Assembly: GCA_026018925.1 (NCBI GenBank)
Contig: JAKSZU010000004.1
Coordinates: 43,030,233 to 43,094,232 of the forward strand
Reading direction: 5' to 3'
Origin: Tupaia tana
Lineage: Eukaryota; Chordata; Mammalia; Scandentia; Tupaiidae
DNA length: 64,000 nt
Part shown: in pieces, positions 44,735-55,224 of the stretch
How the letters are laid out: the number at the start of each line of letters is the position of its first letter
Numbering within the stretch: the first letter of the stretch is position 1
Notes under the pieces: generated by a model
What the model was told of the DNA's origin: nothing
Databases searched by the model: none
What the model saw: the letters and a program-made list of their open reading frames with translations, nothing else
Translations under genes and position numbers: made by a program

Positions 44735-45026
44735 TATTTTTAGTTTTTGCCATAGGGCGTGTGTGTTCACCAGAGAGACAGAGCCACAGAGAGAGAAAGT
44801 TAGAAATCACTCTCCAGGTGGGATGGCCATGCTGCAATCCCTTCTCCTCTTGGGATTTTATCTCCTATTACAACGGGACATCTGTGGCACAGTGAGGTTA
44901 TAGAATTCACCTGAGGACACACACACGTGCATGGGATGGATTTTGAAGCTGTTGAGTCTGAGATTTGAACTACAGTTGGCCATGGGGGAGTCTAGTGCCT
45001 TAACCAATACATTACTTGCTGGCCTC
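44735..45026 (-). mobile_element. tRNA-SINE, old, with 56-bp MIR-like insert
   Basis: Antisense: TTTTTGCCATAGGGCGTGTG, 'ccatgctgcaatcccttctc', later CACGTGCATGGGATGGATTT, CATTACTTGCTGGCC. Between 'tcttgggatttt' and the CACACACACGTG motif lie 56 bases (44864-44919) foreign to the SINE and 51/56 identical to 42783-42838. Confidence 0.92.
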
Positions 45027-45538
45027 AATTACTCCTCATTTTAGATGTCATCTATCAACTCCAGGTTAATGGCCCCTCTGTTCTCAGTATGTTCTCTGCT
45101 TACTCATAATCACTTTTAGTAATATAATATGTATCTAAATTTTCAGAAATTTCAATATACATATCAATGGTTCTTCAAGATCTGTCTAAGGCTGAGCACT
45201 TGATATACCTCCCATCAGATCTCTTATTATCCAATCTATTCAGATGGATCTGCAATATTTCCATAATCTTCATTTGTGCATTCCTTTATTCCTTTTCAGA
45301 GGACCACATCCTTCACACCAGCTCACTTACACCTAGCCACGATCCACGTGCTAAGTCTCCAATCCATTAACAGCAATATTTATAAAAAATTTCATGCCCT
45401 TAATGTCCCCACGCCCTTCCTTACTCAGATTAAATTCTATGGTTAATCATTATACTCACTTGCTGTTTACTCTCTTAGTTTTTCAGCACTCTTATCCCAC
45501 TTTGTTATCTTTGCTTAACAATAAAAGTTCATCATCTT
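45027..45538. other. Unique DNA, no gene seen
   Basis: Pyrimidine-rich on the plus strand. Nothing assigned. Confidence 0.4.
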
Positions 45539-45783
45539 GGGGCCAGCCCCAATGTCACTGGACTCCCACATGGCCAACTGTGGTTTGAGTCCAAGACCCA
45601 GTGACTTGAAACTCACGCTGGATGCATGTGCATTTGTGCCCAAGATCCTTGGAGGAAAATGGAGAAGAGACTGTGGCATGGCCATCCTCCCTGGGGGTGA
45701 TTTCTCACTTCCCCTCTCACTGCCTCTGTCTCTCTCTCTGGCAAGTACACATGCCCTAAGGCAAAAAGCTGTTTAAAAAAAAT
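45539..45783 (+). mobile_element. tRNA-SINE, box A deleted
   Basis: Head reads GGGGCCAGCCCCAATGTCAC: about 17 bp holding box A are missing, while box B (GGTTTGAGTCC) and the body are complete. Confidence 0.92.
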
Positions 45784-45956
45784 CATAAACTTTGTTATAT
45801 TCAACTCTTTGCCTCCTTACTCTTGGTCTTTTTTTAACCGATGACTTTAGTTGTTTTTATTGCAACACGTGAATTCATTGAACTGTCATTCTCACATAAA
45901 ACCTACTGCCATCCTCTGTACACACACAATTCACCTCCTCTTCTCTTATCATATTT

Positions 45957-46150
45957 TATTTCTCCATCCTGGCATTGTTGACATTCTGGATTGGGTAATA
46001 CTTTGGTGTGGACGCCTTAGATGTTTAACACAATTCCTGAGTTCTACTCACTAACTGCCAGAAGAAAGCCCCCTCCAGCTGTGACCATCGGACATGTCCT
46101 AGGCATTGCCAGATATTCCCTGGCAGGGATGGGTGGATGTTTTCCCTGTT
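45957..46150 (+). mobile_element. MER5-type hAT-Charlie element
   Basis: 'cctggcattgttgacattct', 'ggattgggtaatactttggt', 'agatgtttaacacaattcct', 'ggcattgccagatattccct' follow MER5A/B. An ancient nonautonomous hAT element. Confidence 0.78.
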
Positions 46151-46495
46151 AAGTACTATCATCATTTTCCATTTTCTGTGGTCCTAATTCTCCTTTTGTT
46201 CTCTAGTTGATTTTTATTTAGTTAAGCACCTGACTTCATTAATTTAGTTCTTTCTTTACTCTTCTATGTCATCTGTTTTCATTCTAATTGCTATAAACAT
46301 ACAAGCATTGTTATTTCTTCCATTTTTAAAATGGAAAAATGAAAGAAAGAAAAAAAGGACTTTCTTAATCTCAGTTTCCTATTTCCTTACATTTTTTTTT
46401 GATCTAACATAAAGCTGTTACAAAAAGAAAAAGAAATTCAAGATAATTATGCAAAACTAATGTAAGACAGTCAACATTTTTAAAAGAATTGACTG
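46151..46495. other. Unique DNA, no gene seen
   Basis: No feature recognised. A short inverted pair, CCATTTTTAAAATGG, lies at about 46320-46335. Confidence 0.45.
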
Positions 46496-46504
46496 ACAGA
46501 AAAA

Positions 46505-46743
46505 ATATTAAGTTTTTGCAATAGAGCGTGTATGTTCCCTAAAGAAAAACAGATAGAGATAGGGAGAGGGAAAATGTGAAATCACCCCATGGGTGGATGG
46601 CCACACCACAATTCCTTCTTCTCCATTCTCCTTCTCCATCCATGCACTCAGGATGATTTTCAAGCTGCCAGGTCAGGAACTCAGACCATGGTTAGCCATG
46701 TGGGAGTCCAGTACTGTAACCACTAAGCCATCTACTGGCCCGC
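46505..46743 (-). mobile_element. tRNA-SINE, old long form
   Basis: Antisense: TTTTTGCAATAGAGCGTGTA, GGTGGATGGCCACACCACAA, CCATGTGGGAGTCCAGTAC, CATCTACTGGCCC. ACAGAAAAA at 46496-46504 and 46744-46752 is the target duplication. Confidence 0.92.
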
Positions 46744-46849
46744 ACAGAAAAAGTTTTAAAAGCAAGAGTTAGTGTTCAAAATTGGTAACAAACCATTTCA
46801 TTGGGATAATATCTGTGTCAGTTTCATAAAAAAAAAAAAAAATAGACTT

Positions 46850-47095
46850 TTGGGTCAATAGATGTTGTGGTGGCTAAGGCAGTTGGCTCCCACATCACCA
46901 ACTGCACAGTCGAGTCCCAGATCTGGCTTGAAAACAAACACACCACTGTGTGTTCATGCCCAAAATCCTGAAAGGAGAAGTGGTGGATGAGGGACTGCAG
47001 AGTGGTTATGCCCCCTGGAGGGAGCTTTCTTACTTTCTGTTTTTCTCTCTCTGTCTCTCTCTCCAGTGAACACAGGTACACTATAGCAAAGTACA
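46850..47095 (+). mobile_element. tRNA-SINE, old
   Basis: Head TTTGGGTCAATAGATGTTGT, body with CCCAAAATCCTGAAAGGAGA, end CACTATAGCAAAG. Lies behind a 14-A run. Confidence 0.85.
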
Positions 47096-47995
47096 AAATT
47101 ATAATAATAAAATTAATAATTCTTTTGAAAGATAGATTCTTTTGTGTTCAATTTTTAAAAAATCACATTATTTCTCTTTTTCATAGCTTATCCTAGTATA
47201 AAATATTTTAAATGCTCTTGTTTTATCATGGCTATCTTGGACTATAAAGCTTCCAGGAATGGAAAACTTTTCTATATAAGGGAGAGATGCCAGATTTGTT
47301 TTAAATACAGCAATTCTTGAAAGTTCTCTGTATATATTGTGTCTAATTCTTCCTTTGTAGACTTATTGCAGTCTGGCTTTTACTCCTACCAACCCACTCA
47401 TCCAGTGGTCACAGAGGATAGCCACATGACCAAGGTCAATGGTCAGTTCTCATTCCTTTCCTTCCTACACCGGTTAGCAGCAGTGGGCATGGTTGGTCCT
47501 CTGTGATGAATTTTCTTTCCACGTTTCTGTTATACAGACTCACTAGATTTTTTTACTCCTCCTTTATTGGTTTCTCTTTGGCAGTCTCCTTTGCTGGCTG
47601 TTCTTGTTTTCCTGACTCTTAAATATTAGAATACTCCAGGGCTTATCACTTGCTCTTTTTCTTTTTTCTATCTATACTCACTGTTTTGGTGCTCTCACTC
47701 AGCCTTGGAAATTTAAATTTCAGCAGTAGGCCATTGACATCGAAATGTATTTCTCTAGCACAGGTTTTTCTCACAAACTCCAAACATGCATATCCCTCTC
47801 TTTTCTTGACATCTCCACTTGAATATCTGATACATTTCTTGAACTTATCATGTCTAAAGCCAAACTCTTGTTTTTTAACCACTGTGTCACCTGTTGGCAT
47901 AAACTCTTGTTTTTTAAACATTCCATGAATAATCTTTCCCACCTCAGTTATTAGTATATCTCTTCACCTAGTTATTCATGAAAAATCTGGATTTA

Positions 47996-47997
<2 letters not shown>

Positions 47998-48067
<70 letters not shown>

Positions 48068-48120
48068 TACATATATAATATATATATATATGTACACACA
48101 CATTTATATATGTATATAGC
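47998..48120. repeat. (TA)n(CA)n microsatellite
   Basis: About 24 TA units, then CA repeats, then further TA/TG repeats and the palindromic TATAGCTAGCTATA at about 48114-48128. Confidence 0.93.
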
Positions 48121-48184
48121 TAGCTATATACATATATAATAAATAGATATTTTTGTATATTTTTTTAACTTTGCCTAATTATTT

Positions 48185-48395
48185 ACTCTATGAGTGAGCA
48201 AGAGAAAGGGAGAGATCAAGGGATAACTCCCCAACAGGGTCTTGACACTGATCCACCCCCAGCCTCAGTCAGCCACCGATCATGGACCTCCATGTGCCTA
48301 GGATGCACAGGGAGGTCGCCAGATGCTTACCTGGAAATTTCCCATGTGGCTCAGCCTGGCAGAGTCCTGCATTTCACCAATGGGCTCCTAACCAT
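48185..48395. other. Unassigned GC-richer unit inside the L2
   Basis: About 210 bp that do not fit L2 or the SINE, starting near TGAGTGAGCAAGAGAAAGGG. The 74-codon plus-strand frame has no recognisable motif. It may be a badly decayed SINE. Confidence 0.3.
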
Positions 48396-49460
48396 TCCCT
48401 GGAGTCAACTTTAACATCTCTCTTTTCAATATATCCTACATTACTCCAAAAATGTTTCTAGAAACAAACCACATACTTTCACCTCCATTGCTATCACCTG
48501 GTTTAGCTACCACTGCCATTTACCTGGATGGCATCAGTAGCCTTCTATTACCTGGCAGTAGATGATATAATTTTTACTAATCTCCATCTATTCTCTGAAA
48601 TTTCCTTTGGGAGTATTATTCAGACCTGTCTGTTTCCAAGTGACTTGTTATTGGGGCCAGCCAGCTTCAGGAGTCTATGGACTTCACTTAATTTAATACT
48701 CCACTGTTGCCATCTTTAAATAAGCATGCAGTTTAGCTAGTTTGAAATTTTGACATGAGCTAGTGAAAGCTGCCTAATAAAATCTTTCCCTGCTTCACCC
48801 TTGCCACCCTGGAGATTATTCTCAACACAGTAGTCAATGTCATCTATTTAACCGTGAGGTTAAATTACGTAATTTCTCTGCTCAAAACTATGTAAGGAAT
48901 GTTCATTTAACTCAAAGGAAAACCTGTGTCCTTGCAATGGCAAGCAAACTTTCATTCTTCCAAGCCTCTTTCTAGAACTCATCCTTGCCACATTCCCACA
49001 TTCTCATCATACCCCAGATGTACTATCCTCTCTTTGCTATTCATTGAATATGTCAGATATGTTTCAGATTTTGGATCTTTGTTCTAGTGGTGACATTTTT
49101 TAGAATGTCCTGCCTCCAGATACTACCTTGTTAACTTCGTCTCTTTCAAGGTGTTGCTCCAATGTTACTTTCACAATGAAGTAAATCCTCCTCACTCTGT
49201 GTAATACTGCATTAATCAACTCTAATAGCATATCTAATAGATATATCTAGTAGATGTATTTTATTCTTCTACTCTACTTTTCTTAATAGCACTTCTCACC
49301 TATTAACAGGGTTTATGATTTGTTATATATTTTCATTCATACTCTATCTCCCTCCATTAGAATATGAGTTTCATAAGCGTAGGCATATTTGTTTCCTAAG
49401 TGTCTGAAATACCGTCTCATACAGAACAGATGTTCTGTGGTCATTTATTAAATATTTGGA

Positions 49461-49921
49461 GATTTAAAAAGATCCAAGGAACGTAATATTATGAGCACAG
49501 TACTCCTGTCCATCTGCTTTTAAGCCTCTTACTCCTGTCTTTTCTAATGGTCCGTAGGCTCTAACCCTAACTGTGGTTAAAGCTGAGCGCAGTGACTGTA
49601 ACGTGACAAGTAGCTGAATATTGGAGGAAAAAAGCCCAATTATGTTGAGTTGTCTTATCTTAAGTATAGAATTGTCAACCTCTATTAGGCCCTAAATTCA
49701 ACATAAGAGTAATCGGTGAATATATTCTTTATCAGGAGAGTAATATCAGCAGGATAGAGAACTATGAAGTTCCAGTCTCCTGTTCTCCCACCTAATATTA
49801 ATAGAATAACTAAAGTTTTACTAAAATAACCTTTAATGGGCCCTAAATTCTGCCTGGCAGCTACACTACATTTTGCTTTTTCATTTAGTATCTCTTTCCC
49901 AGATAAAAATTTCTTGCTTTT
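49461..49921. other. Unique DNA, weak 7SL-like trace
   Basis: About 49575-49630 (AAGCTGAGCGCAGTGACTGT then AACGTGACAAGTAGCTGAAT) slightly resembles a 7SL-type monomer. Otherwise unassigned. Confidence 0.3.
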
Positions 49922-49927
49922 CACTTT

Positions 49928-50108
49928 CTTTCTTTATTTTTTAAAAAGAATTATTTATCTATTAATTCATTTATTTTCATTTGACCAGAGAAAGACAGAC
50001 ATACAGAGAGAAGGAAAGTGAGAAAACGAGCCACCAGGTCTAGGACTTGAACCACGTTCAACCATGTTGGAGTGCCCAGCACCTAAACCACGACGCCATC
50101 TGCTGGCC
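49928..50108 (-). mobile_element. tRNA-SINE, short form
   Basis: Antisense: TTTCATTTGACCAGAGAAAG, CACCAGGTCTAGGACTTGAA, CCATCTGCTGGCCC. CACTTT on both sides is a short possible duplication. Confidence 0.9.
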
Positions 50109-50504
50109 CACTTTTTGCTTTCTTCTTAAACATCAAACCTCTTATCTTTTATTCCCATTCTCACTGCAATTCCTGTTTTTCAATTCCATTTAAAAAGTCG
50201 AACATCTCATAAGAAAACTTCCACAAGTTCCAACATTAAGTACACAAACACAGCTATATTTTTGCTCCCTTAATGTACCTTACATCCTGTTATATTGGAT
50301 AAACTACACTCATATTAACAGTTCCAATTTTCTAGTGAATAATGTCTCTCTTGGCTTCTTCATAAATGTCTTTGGCATCCCCCTTCACTCGATCTCCAAT
50401 GTAATCAATTTTTTCTTTTCTTTTTCTTCTTTTTCTCTTTCTCTCCTCTCCTCTTCTCCTCTCCATCTCTCTCCTCTCCCCTTTCTTCTTCTTCCTTTCT
50501 TTAA
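50109..50504. repeat. Unique DNA, then pyrimidine tract
   Basis: 50405-50504 is nearly pure C/T on the plus strand (TTTTC, CTCTC, TTCTTC units) and ends at a SINE tail, so it probably includes its decayed T-run. The rest is unassigned. Confidence 0.7.
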
Positions 50505-50656
50505 ATTAATTGCAGAGGGCATGTACACTCGCCAGAGAGAAACAGAAGGAATGCCTATTCACCACGCATGATTCTCAAGCCACCAGGTTCAGTATTCAAA
50601 CTACAGCTGCCCATGTGGGAATCCAGTGTCTAAGCCACCACGCCACCTTCTGGTTC
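50505..50656 (-). mobile_element. tRNA-SINE, short intermediate form
   Basis: Antisense: GCAGAGGGCATGTACACTCG, CCAGAGAGAAACAGAAGG, AGCCACCAGGTTCAGTATTC, CACCACGCCACCTTCTGG. Body deleted internally. Confidence 0.88.
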
Positions 50657-50669
50657 TGAGAAGCTGACT

Positions 50670-50898
50670 GTTTTTTTTTTTTTTTTTTTTTTTTTGGAGA
50701 GGTTTTTGCCATAGGGCATGTGCTCACCAGAAAGACAGAGAGAGACAGAGAGACCTAAAGTGAGAAATCACCCCTGGGGAGATGGCCACGCCATAATCCC
50801 CTCTCCTCCATTCTCCTCTCAGGATCTTGAACATGCATGCACACGTGCCTGGTGTGAGTTTTAAGCCACTGGGTCTAGGACTGGAACTGCTGGTCCCC
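50670..50898 (-). mobile_element. tRNA-SINE, young, tRNA head partly deleted
   Basis: Antisense with 24-T tail. After GGGTCTAGGACTGGAACTGC the sequence jumps to TGGTCCCC, so anticodon and D arms including box A (about 50 bp) are missing. TGAGAAGCTGACT at 50657-50669 and 50899-50911 is the target duplication. Confidence 0.93.
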
Positions 50899-51203
50899 TG
50901 AGAAGCTGACTTTTAAATGTCTAATTTTCACCAAAATATCACAAGGCTACAGAACATTTTTTTAAAGAATGGCCATTCAAGGAAATCATTAAATCTCTAG
51001 AGACTATTCCTGATGAAAAGCAAGCATTGGACTTACTACACAAAGACGTTTAAAACATCTCTCTTAAAGAACACATTCAAATGGCCAGTAAGCACATGAA
51101 AAGATGTTCAGCCTTATTACATATTAGGCTAATGCAAGTCAAAATTATGAGCTAGCACGTGGCATCCATTAGCATACGTAATTTAAATGTTGAATGAATA
51201 AAT

Positions 51204-51280
51204 ATTGGGTTGTTGGGAAAGTCATAATTTTTAAAATATTTTTCTATGCAAAAATGCATCATAGTTTTCAACAACCCAAT
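51204..51280. mobile_element. Palindromic mariner MITE, 77 bp
   Basis: Perfect 12-bp inverted ends ATTGGGTTGTTG and CAACAACCCAAT, extended further with mismatches. TA precedes the left TTGGG. No coding capacity. Inserted in L1 sequence. Confidence 0.85.
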
Positions 51281-51396
51281 GAATAATTAAGAATATGGAG
51301 GAAAAAATGTTCATGAGGATGTGGAGAAATTTTTAATCCTTATGTATTTTGCTGGGAATGCAAATGGTTTCAGCCTCTTTGTAAAACAGTTCTTCA

Positions 51397-51645
51397 AGGA
51401 CCAGCAGATGGTGTGGTGTTCAAGGTGCAATATCCCACATGGCTTACTCCACAGTTCTTCTCAGACCAGGTGGCTTGAAAAACGTGCCAGGTATGTGTGC
51501 ATCTATGCCCAAGATCCTGAGAGAAGAATGGAAGCAAAGGGTTTGTGGTGGGGTCATCCCCCTAGAGGGTGATTTCTCACCTTCCCTCTCTCTTTGTCTT
51601 TCCCTGGTGAGTACACATACCCTATGCCAAAAATCTAACAACGAA
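51397..51645 (+). mobile_element. tRNA-SINE, old, inside L1
   Basis: Starts AAGGACCAGCAGATGGTGTG, body GAGAAGAATGGAAGCAAAGG, end CCTATGCCAAAAATCT. TTCTTCAA and TTCATCAA on its sides are the decayed target duplication, and L1 continues without loss. Confidence 0.92.
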
Positions 51646-51837
51646 AAAATTCATCAAAAAATAAAAATAGAATTACTATATAATCCAGTGATTCCACTTT
51701 ATAGTATATATTGAAAATAATCAAAAGCATGGACTTGAGAGATTTTGTGCATCTGTGTTAATAGCAATATTAGGCATGTAGAAGCAACCCAAGTGTCAAT
51801 GGATAGATGAATGAATTGAACAAAATATAGCATACAC

Positions 51838-51968
51838 AAGAGGATTTCATAAAGCTCATGGAAATATGTAATTTAAGTACAAGTCTATTTCAGTGCAAAA
51901 AATTGAAGATCTATGCATAGATATTTTCGAGAATGTGGATTTTCCACAAACTTTTTGAAGATGCACAT
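51838..51968. mobile_element. Mariner MITE (MARNA-like) inside L1
   Basis: Left end GGATTTCATAAAGCTCATGG, right end TTTTCCACAAACTTTTTGAA, about 131 bp. Third copy of this MITE in the window. Confidence 0.75.
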
Positions 51969-52135
51969 TACTCACAATGGACTTTCAAAGGAAAGAAATT
52001 GTAATACATGCTAAAACAAGGATGCACAGGGTGGACATTATGCTAAGTTAAACAAGTCTGTTGCAGAACGAAAAGCTCTGTATTATGCCACTTTCATGAG
52101 ATACATAGTCAAATTCCTGTACATTTTTAAAACTG

Positions 52136-52436
52136 CAGATTAGAGGCGGTAATCAACTTGTTCAAGTACATTCAACCTGTGTGTAGTAGAATCAGTCTCC
52201 CTTTTCAGATTAAACTTTGTTTTCTGAGGAGTGTTATCCTGACTCCCTAACTGAGTTGAAAACCTCTTTCACATTACTTGATTCTTAACATTATTATTTC
52301 CCTTGCTACGTTCTCTGATTTTGTTAAAAGTTCTGTATACACCATCATGGTCATGCCTCCCATTTCTTCAGTTTTACCTCCATTATTTTTAACAACTTCC
52401 CTTAATTTAGCATTCATCATTTTCCTGGCAGCCATG
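52136..52436. other. Unique DNA, no gene seen
   Basis: No feature recognised. Confidence 0.4.
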
Positions 52437-52445
52437 CTAGGCTTT

Positions 52446-52722
52446 TTTTTTTTTTTTTTTTTTTTTTTTTGAGAGGTTTTTGCTATAGGGCGCGTGCACT
52501 CGCCAGACAGACAGAGAGAGACAGAGAGACAGAAAGCGAGAAATCACCCCCCCAGGGGGGATGGCCACACTGCAATCCCTTCTTCTCCATTCTCCTCTTG
52601 GGATCTTGGGCATGCACGCACACACGCCCAGCGTGAGTTTTAAGCCACCGGGTCCGGGACGCGAACCGCGGTAGACTACGTGGGAGTCCAGTGACATAGC
52701 CATTACGCTAACTGCTGGTCCC
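52446..52722 (-). mobile_element. tRNA-SINE, young subfamily
   Basis: Full-length antisense copy with T-run tail, GCTATAGGGCGCGTGCACTC, CATTACGCTAACTGCTGGTC. CTAGGCTTT at 52437-52445 and 52723-52731 is the target duplication. Confidence 0.95.
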
Positions 52723-52899
52723 CTAGGCTTTCTTTTGTATTAACTCTTTTTCACTCTCCAGCATGTCTTGTGCAATAGATGGTACCGTCCTCCTTTTACA
52801 GTGAAGCCATAGGCCCACCCTTTATTGATTCATTACCTAATGTAGTTCCTAATGTTTACCAGAAAGTTCTAGTTTTGCACGCTAAAAAAAAATACTATT

Positions 52900-53140
52900 G
52901 GGCCAGCATATGGAGAAGTAGTTAAGATACTGGACTCCCCACATGGTATACTATGGTTCAAACCCTGAACTTAGAGGCTTGAAACAAACTGGGCACATGT
53001 GTGTACATGCCCAAAATTCTGAGAACAGAATGGAAGAGAAGGGATTGTGGCATGGCCATCCCTCTGGGTTGATTATTTCTCACTTTTTTTTTCTCTCTCT
53101 GGTGGGCACATGAGCCCTATAGCAAAAATCTCTCTTTAAA
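52900..53140 (+). mobile_element. tRNA-SINE, old long form
   Basis: Head GGGCCAGCATATGGAGAAGT, AGTTAAGATACTGGACTCC, end CCTATAGCAAAAATCTCTC. Similar AAATACTATTG / AAATTACTATG words flank it. Confidence 0.92.
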
Positions 53141-53218
53141 AAAAAAATTACTATGTATCTGTTCTCTCTCTATCAGACTTCAGTAACTTCTCCATCAGAC
53201 CACAAGGGCCACATACAC

Positions 53219-53225
<7 letters not shown>

Positions 53226-53260
<35 letters not shown>

Positions 53261-53506
53261 GTTTTCACTATAGGGTGCATGCGCTCGCCAGACAGACAAA
53301 GAGAGACATAGAGACAGAAAGCGAGAAATCACCCCCCAGGGGGGATGGTCACGCCGCAATCCCTTCTCCTCCATTCTCCTCTTGGGATCTTGGGCACGTA
53401 CACACACGCGCCCGGTGTGAGTTGTAAGCCACCGGGTCCGGGACGCGAACCGCGGTCGACTACGTGGGAGTCCAGCAACATAGCCATTACACTAACTGCT
53501 GGTTCC
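53226..53506 (-). mobile_element. tRNA-SINE, young subfamily
   Basis: Antisense copy with T-run, CACTATAGGGTGCATGCGCT, CATTACACTAACTGCTGGTT. CACGTTTTT at 53217-53225 and 53507-53515 is the target duplication. Confidence 0.95.
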
Positions 53507-53672
53507 CACGTTTTTAGGGACAGCAGAATCCAGGAAGTTTCCAAAACCTTCCTCCAGAAGAAATTCAAAATACTGTAGAATCTACGATTCCTCCTCCAGA
53601 AGAATTGACACATAATTAAATTTTTCCATTTTTCTTTAGGAAACAAATTTACTTCTTCCATTTTCCTTCATT

Positions 53673-53673
<1 letters not shown>

Positions 53674-53713
<40 letters not shown>

Positions 53714-53725
53714 CTCCTCTCTTTT
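53674..53725. repeat. (CT)n microsatellite
   Basis: About 17 CT units followed by CTCCTCTC variants. Confidence 0.93.
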
Positions 53726-53786
53726 CCCTAAAAGTTACTTGCTTCTGAAAAAAATATATAGAACAAGAGTATATAAAACATACTAA

Positions 53787-54040
53787 TGGGGCCAGCAGAT
53801 GATGAAGTGGTTATGTCACTGGATTACCACATGGCTGACCGTGGTTCAAGTCCCTAACCCAGTGGCTTGAAACTCACATCAGGTGCATGTACATGTGTGC
53901 CTAAGATCCCAGGAGGAGAATGGAGGAGAAAGGATTGTGGCATAGCCATCCCACCGAGGGGTGATTTCTCACTTTCTCTCTCATTGTCTCTGACTCTCTC
54001 TCTGGTAAGTGCATGTGCCCTAAGGCAAAACCTCTAAAAA
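53787..54040 (+). mobile_element. tRNA-SINE, old long form
   Basis: Head TGGGGCCAGCAGATGATGAA, box B GGTTCAAGTCC, body GAGGAGAATGGAGGAGAAAG, end CCCTAAGGCAAAACCTC. Confidence 0.93.
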
Positions 54041-54855
54041 ACATATTCATAAAAGAACATAAATTTTAGCCTTTTTAATTTTTATATATAAGATAGATAA
54101 AAGGAAATATATGAGTAAAGTTTTCCTAAAACTTAAAGAAAACAAAAATGTATTAATATTCATTGATAATTATATGATTCTAGGAAGAAATAGCAGCATA
54201 CACTGAATTTGATTTTTAATGTATGAAACACATAGGCTTTTTTTTTCTTTTGTACTTCTGTAGAAATTTTGCCTTCTCATTTTAAAATTCTACATAAAAA
54301 TTTGAGTTTTAAATGCAAGCTTTAAGATATCTCTATGTATTTGGAAAATTTATAAAATATTAATATAATATGAGAAGGAAAAGAGACCTTAATATTTGCA
54401 ATATCCTGCTTGTTTCATCCTTTTCCTCCAGGAAACAGTGAGCCAAAATATTAAATAAATATATCTGAATATGGTACTATGTATATATATTATACAGACA
54501 CACACATATGCATATCTCATTTTATGTGAACAGTTTACCTGTGTATGTGTATGAGGTCAATTTTTTCTTCTAATGGAGAAGAAAACACAAAAGCACCTCC
54601 AAATAGCAAAATTTTTTTCTAAATTCTTTAACATAGTCTCCGAGATTCTTGTTCAGTCAGCTGTTCACTGGCATTTGGACGCTTACGCTTAGAATTCTAT
54701 GGACTTCAGCAGCTTATTTGATTTTGCAACCGCTGCTGCTGACCCAGAAATGTTTACTTATGTGACTTCTTGTGAAGTGTTCAAATTGCACTGTGTAGAC
54801 CCTGGCAATATATTACTTTGGAGTACCCTGCTCTGTAGTTGAATACAGGACTTTA
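54041..54855. other. Unique AT-rich DNA
   Basis: No feature recognised except short TA/CA repeats at about 54478-54512. Confidence 0.45.
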
Positions 54856-54867
54856 CATAAATCATAG

Positions 54868-55146
54868 TTTTTTTGTTTGTTTGTTTGTTTGTTTTTGAGA
54901 GGTTTTTGCTATAGGGTGCGTGCGCTCGCCAGACAGACAGAGAGAGACAGAGAGAAAGAAAGCAGGAAATCACCCCCCAGAGGGGATGACAACGCCACAA
55001 TCCCTTCTCCTCCATTCTCCTCTCGGGATCTTGGGCACGCACGCACACACGCCCAGAGTGAGTTTAAGCCACCAGGTCCGAGACTTGAACCATGGTCAAC
55101 TACGTGGGAGTCCGGCAACATAGCCATTACGCTAACTGCTGGTCCC
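54868..55146 (-). mobile_element. tRNA-SINE, young subfamily
   Basis: Antisense copy whose tail is (TTTG)n. CATAAATCATAG at 54856-54867 and 55147-55158 is the target duplication. Three overlapping frames of 67-96 codons are SINE sequence. Confidence 0.95.
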
Positions 55147-55224
55147 CATAAATCATAGGTTTTAATGGAAGGGAAACAGTGAATTAGATCTTACGAGGTT
55201 ACTTCAGATTATGACAGCATAATA

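Larger units (their letters stand above)
47355..49460 (+). mobile_element. Long L2 LINE: ORF2 end and 3' UTR
   Basis: Collinear with L2 over about 1.7 kb once inserts are removed. The start ('attgcagtctggcttttact', then 'ccaaggtcaatggtcag') corresponds to the end of the L2 reverse transcriptase frame. Later come 'cttgacatctccacttgaat', 'tgctatcacctggtttagct', 'ggagattattctcaacacag', 'cttgcaatggcaagcaaact', and a 3' end 'tagaatatgagtttcataag'. The frame is broken throughout. An AT/CA array and an unassigned unit interrupt it at 47997-48395. Confidence 0.8.
50990..52135 (+). mobile_element. L1 fragments, multiply nested
   Basis: Sense L1: 'agactattcctgatgaaaag', then the ORF2 end ('aatggccagtaagcacatga', 'atgaggatgtggagaaattt', 'gaagcaacccaagtgtcaat') to 'gaggacattatg'-like sequence near 52040. 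It carries a palindromic MITE, a SINE and a MARNA-like MITE. Both frame and continuity are lost. Confidence 0.78.

Noticed and set aside
44506-44895. 129-codon plus-strand frame
   Set aside because: Half unique DNA, half SINE with the MIR patch; no coding signal.
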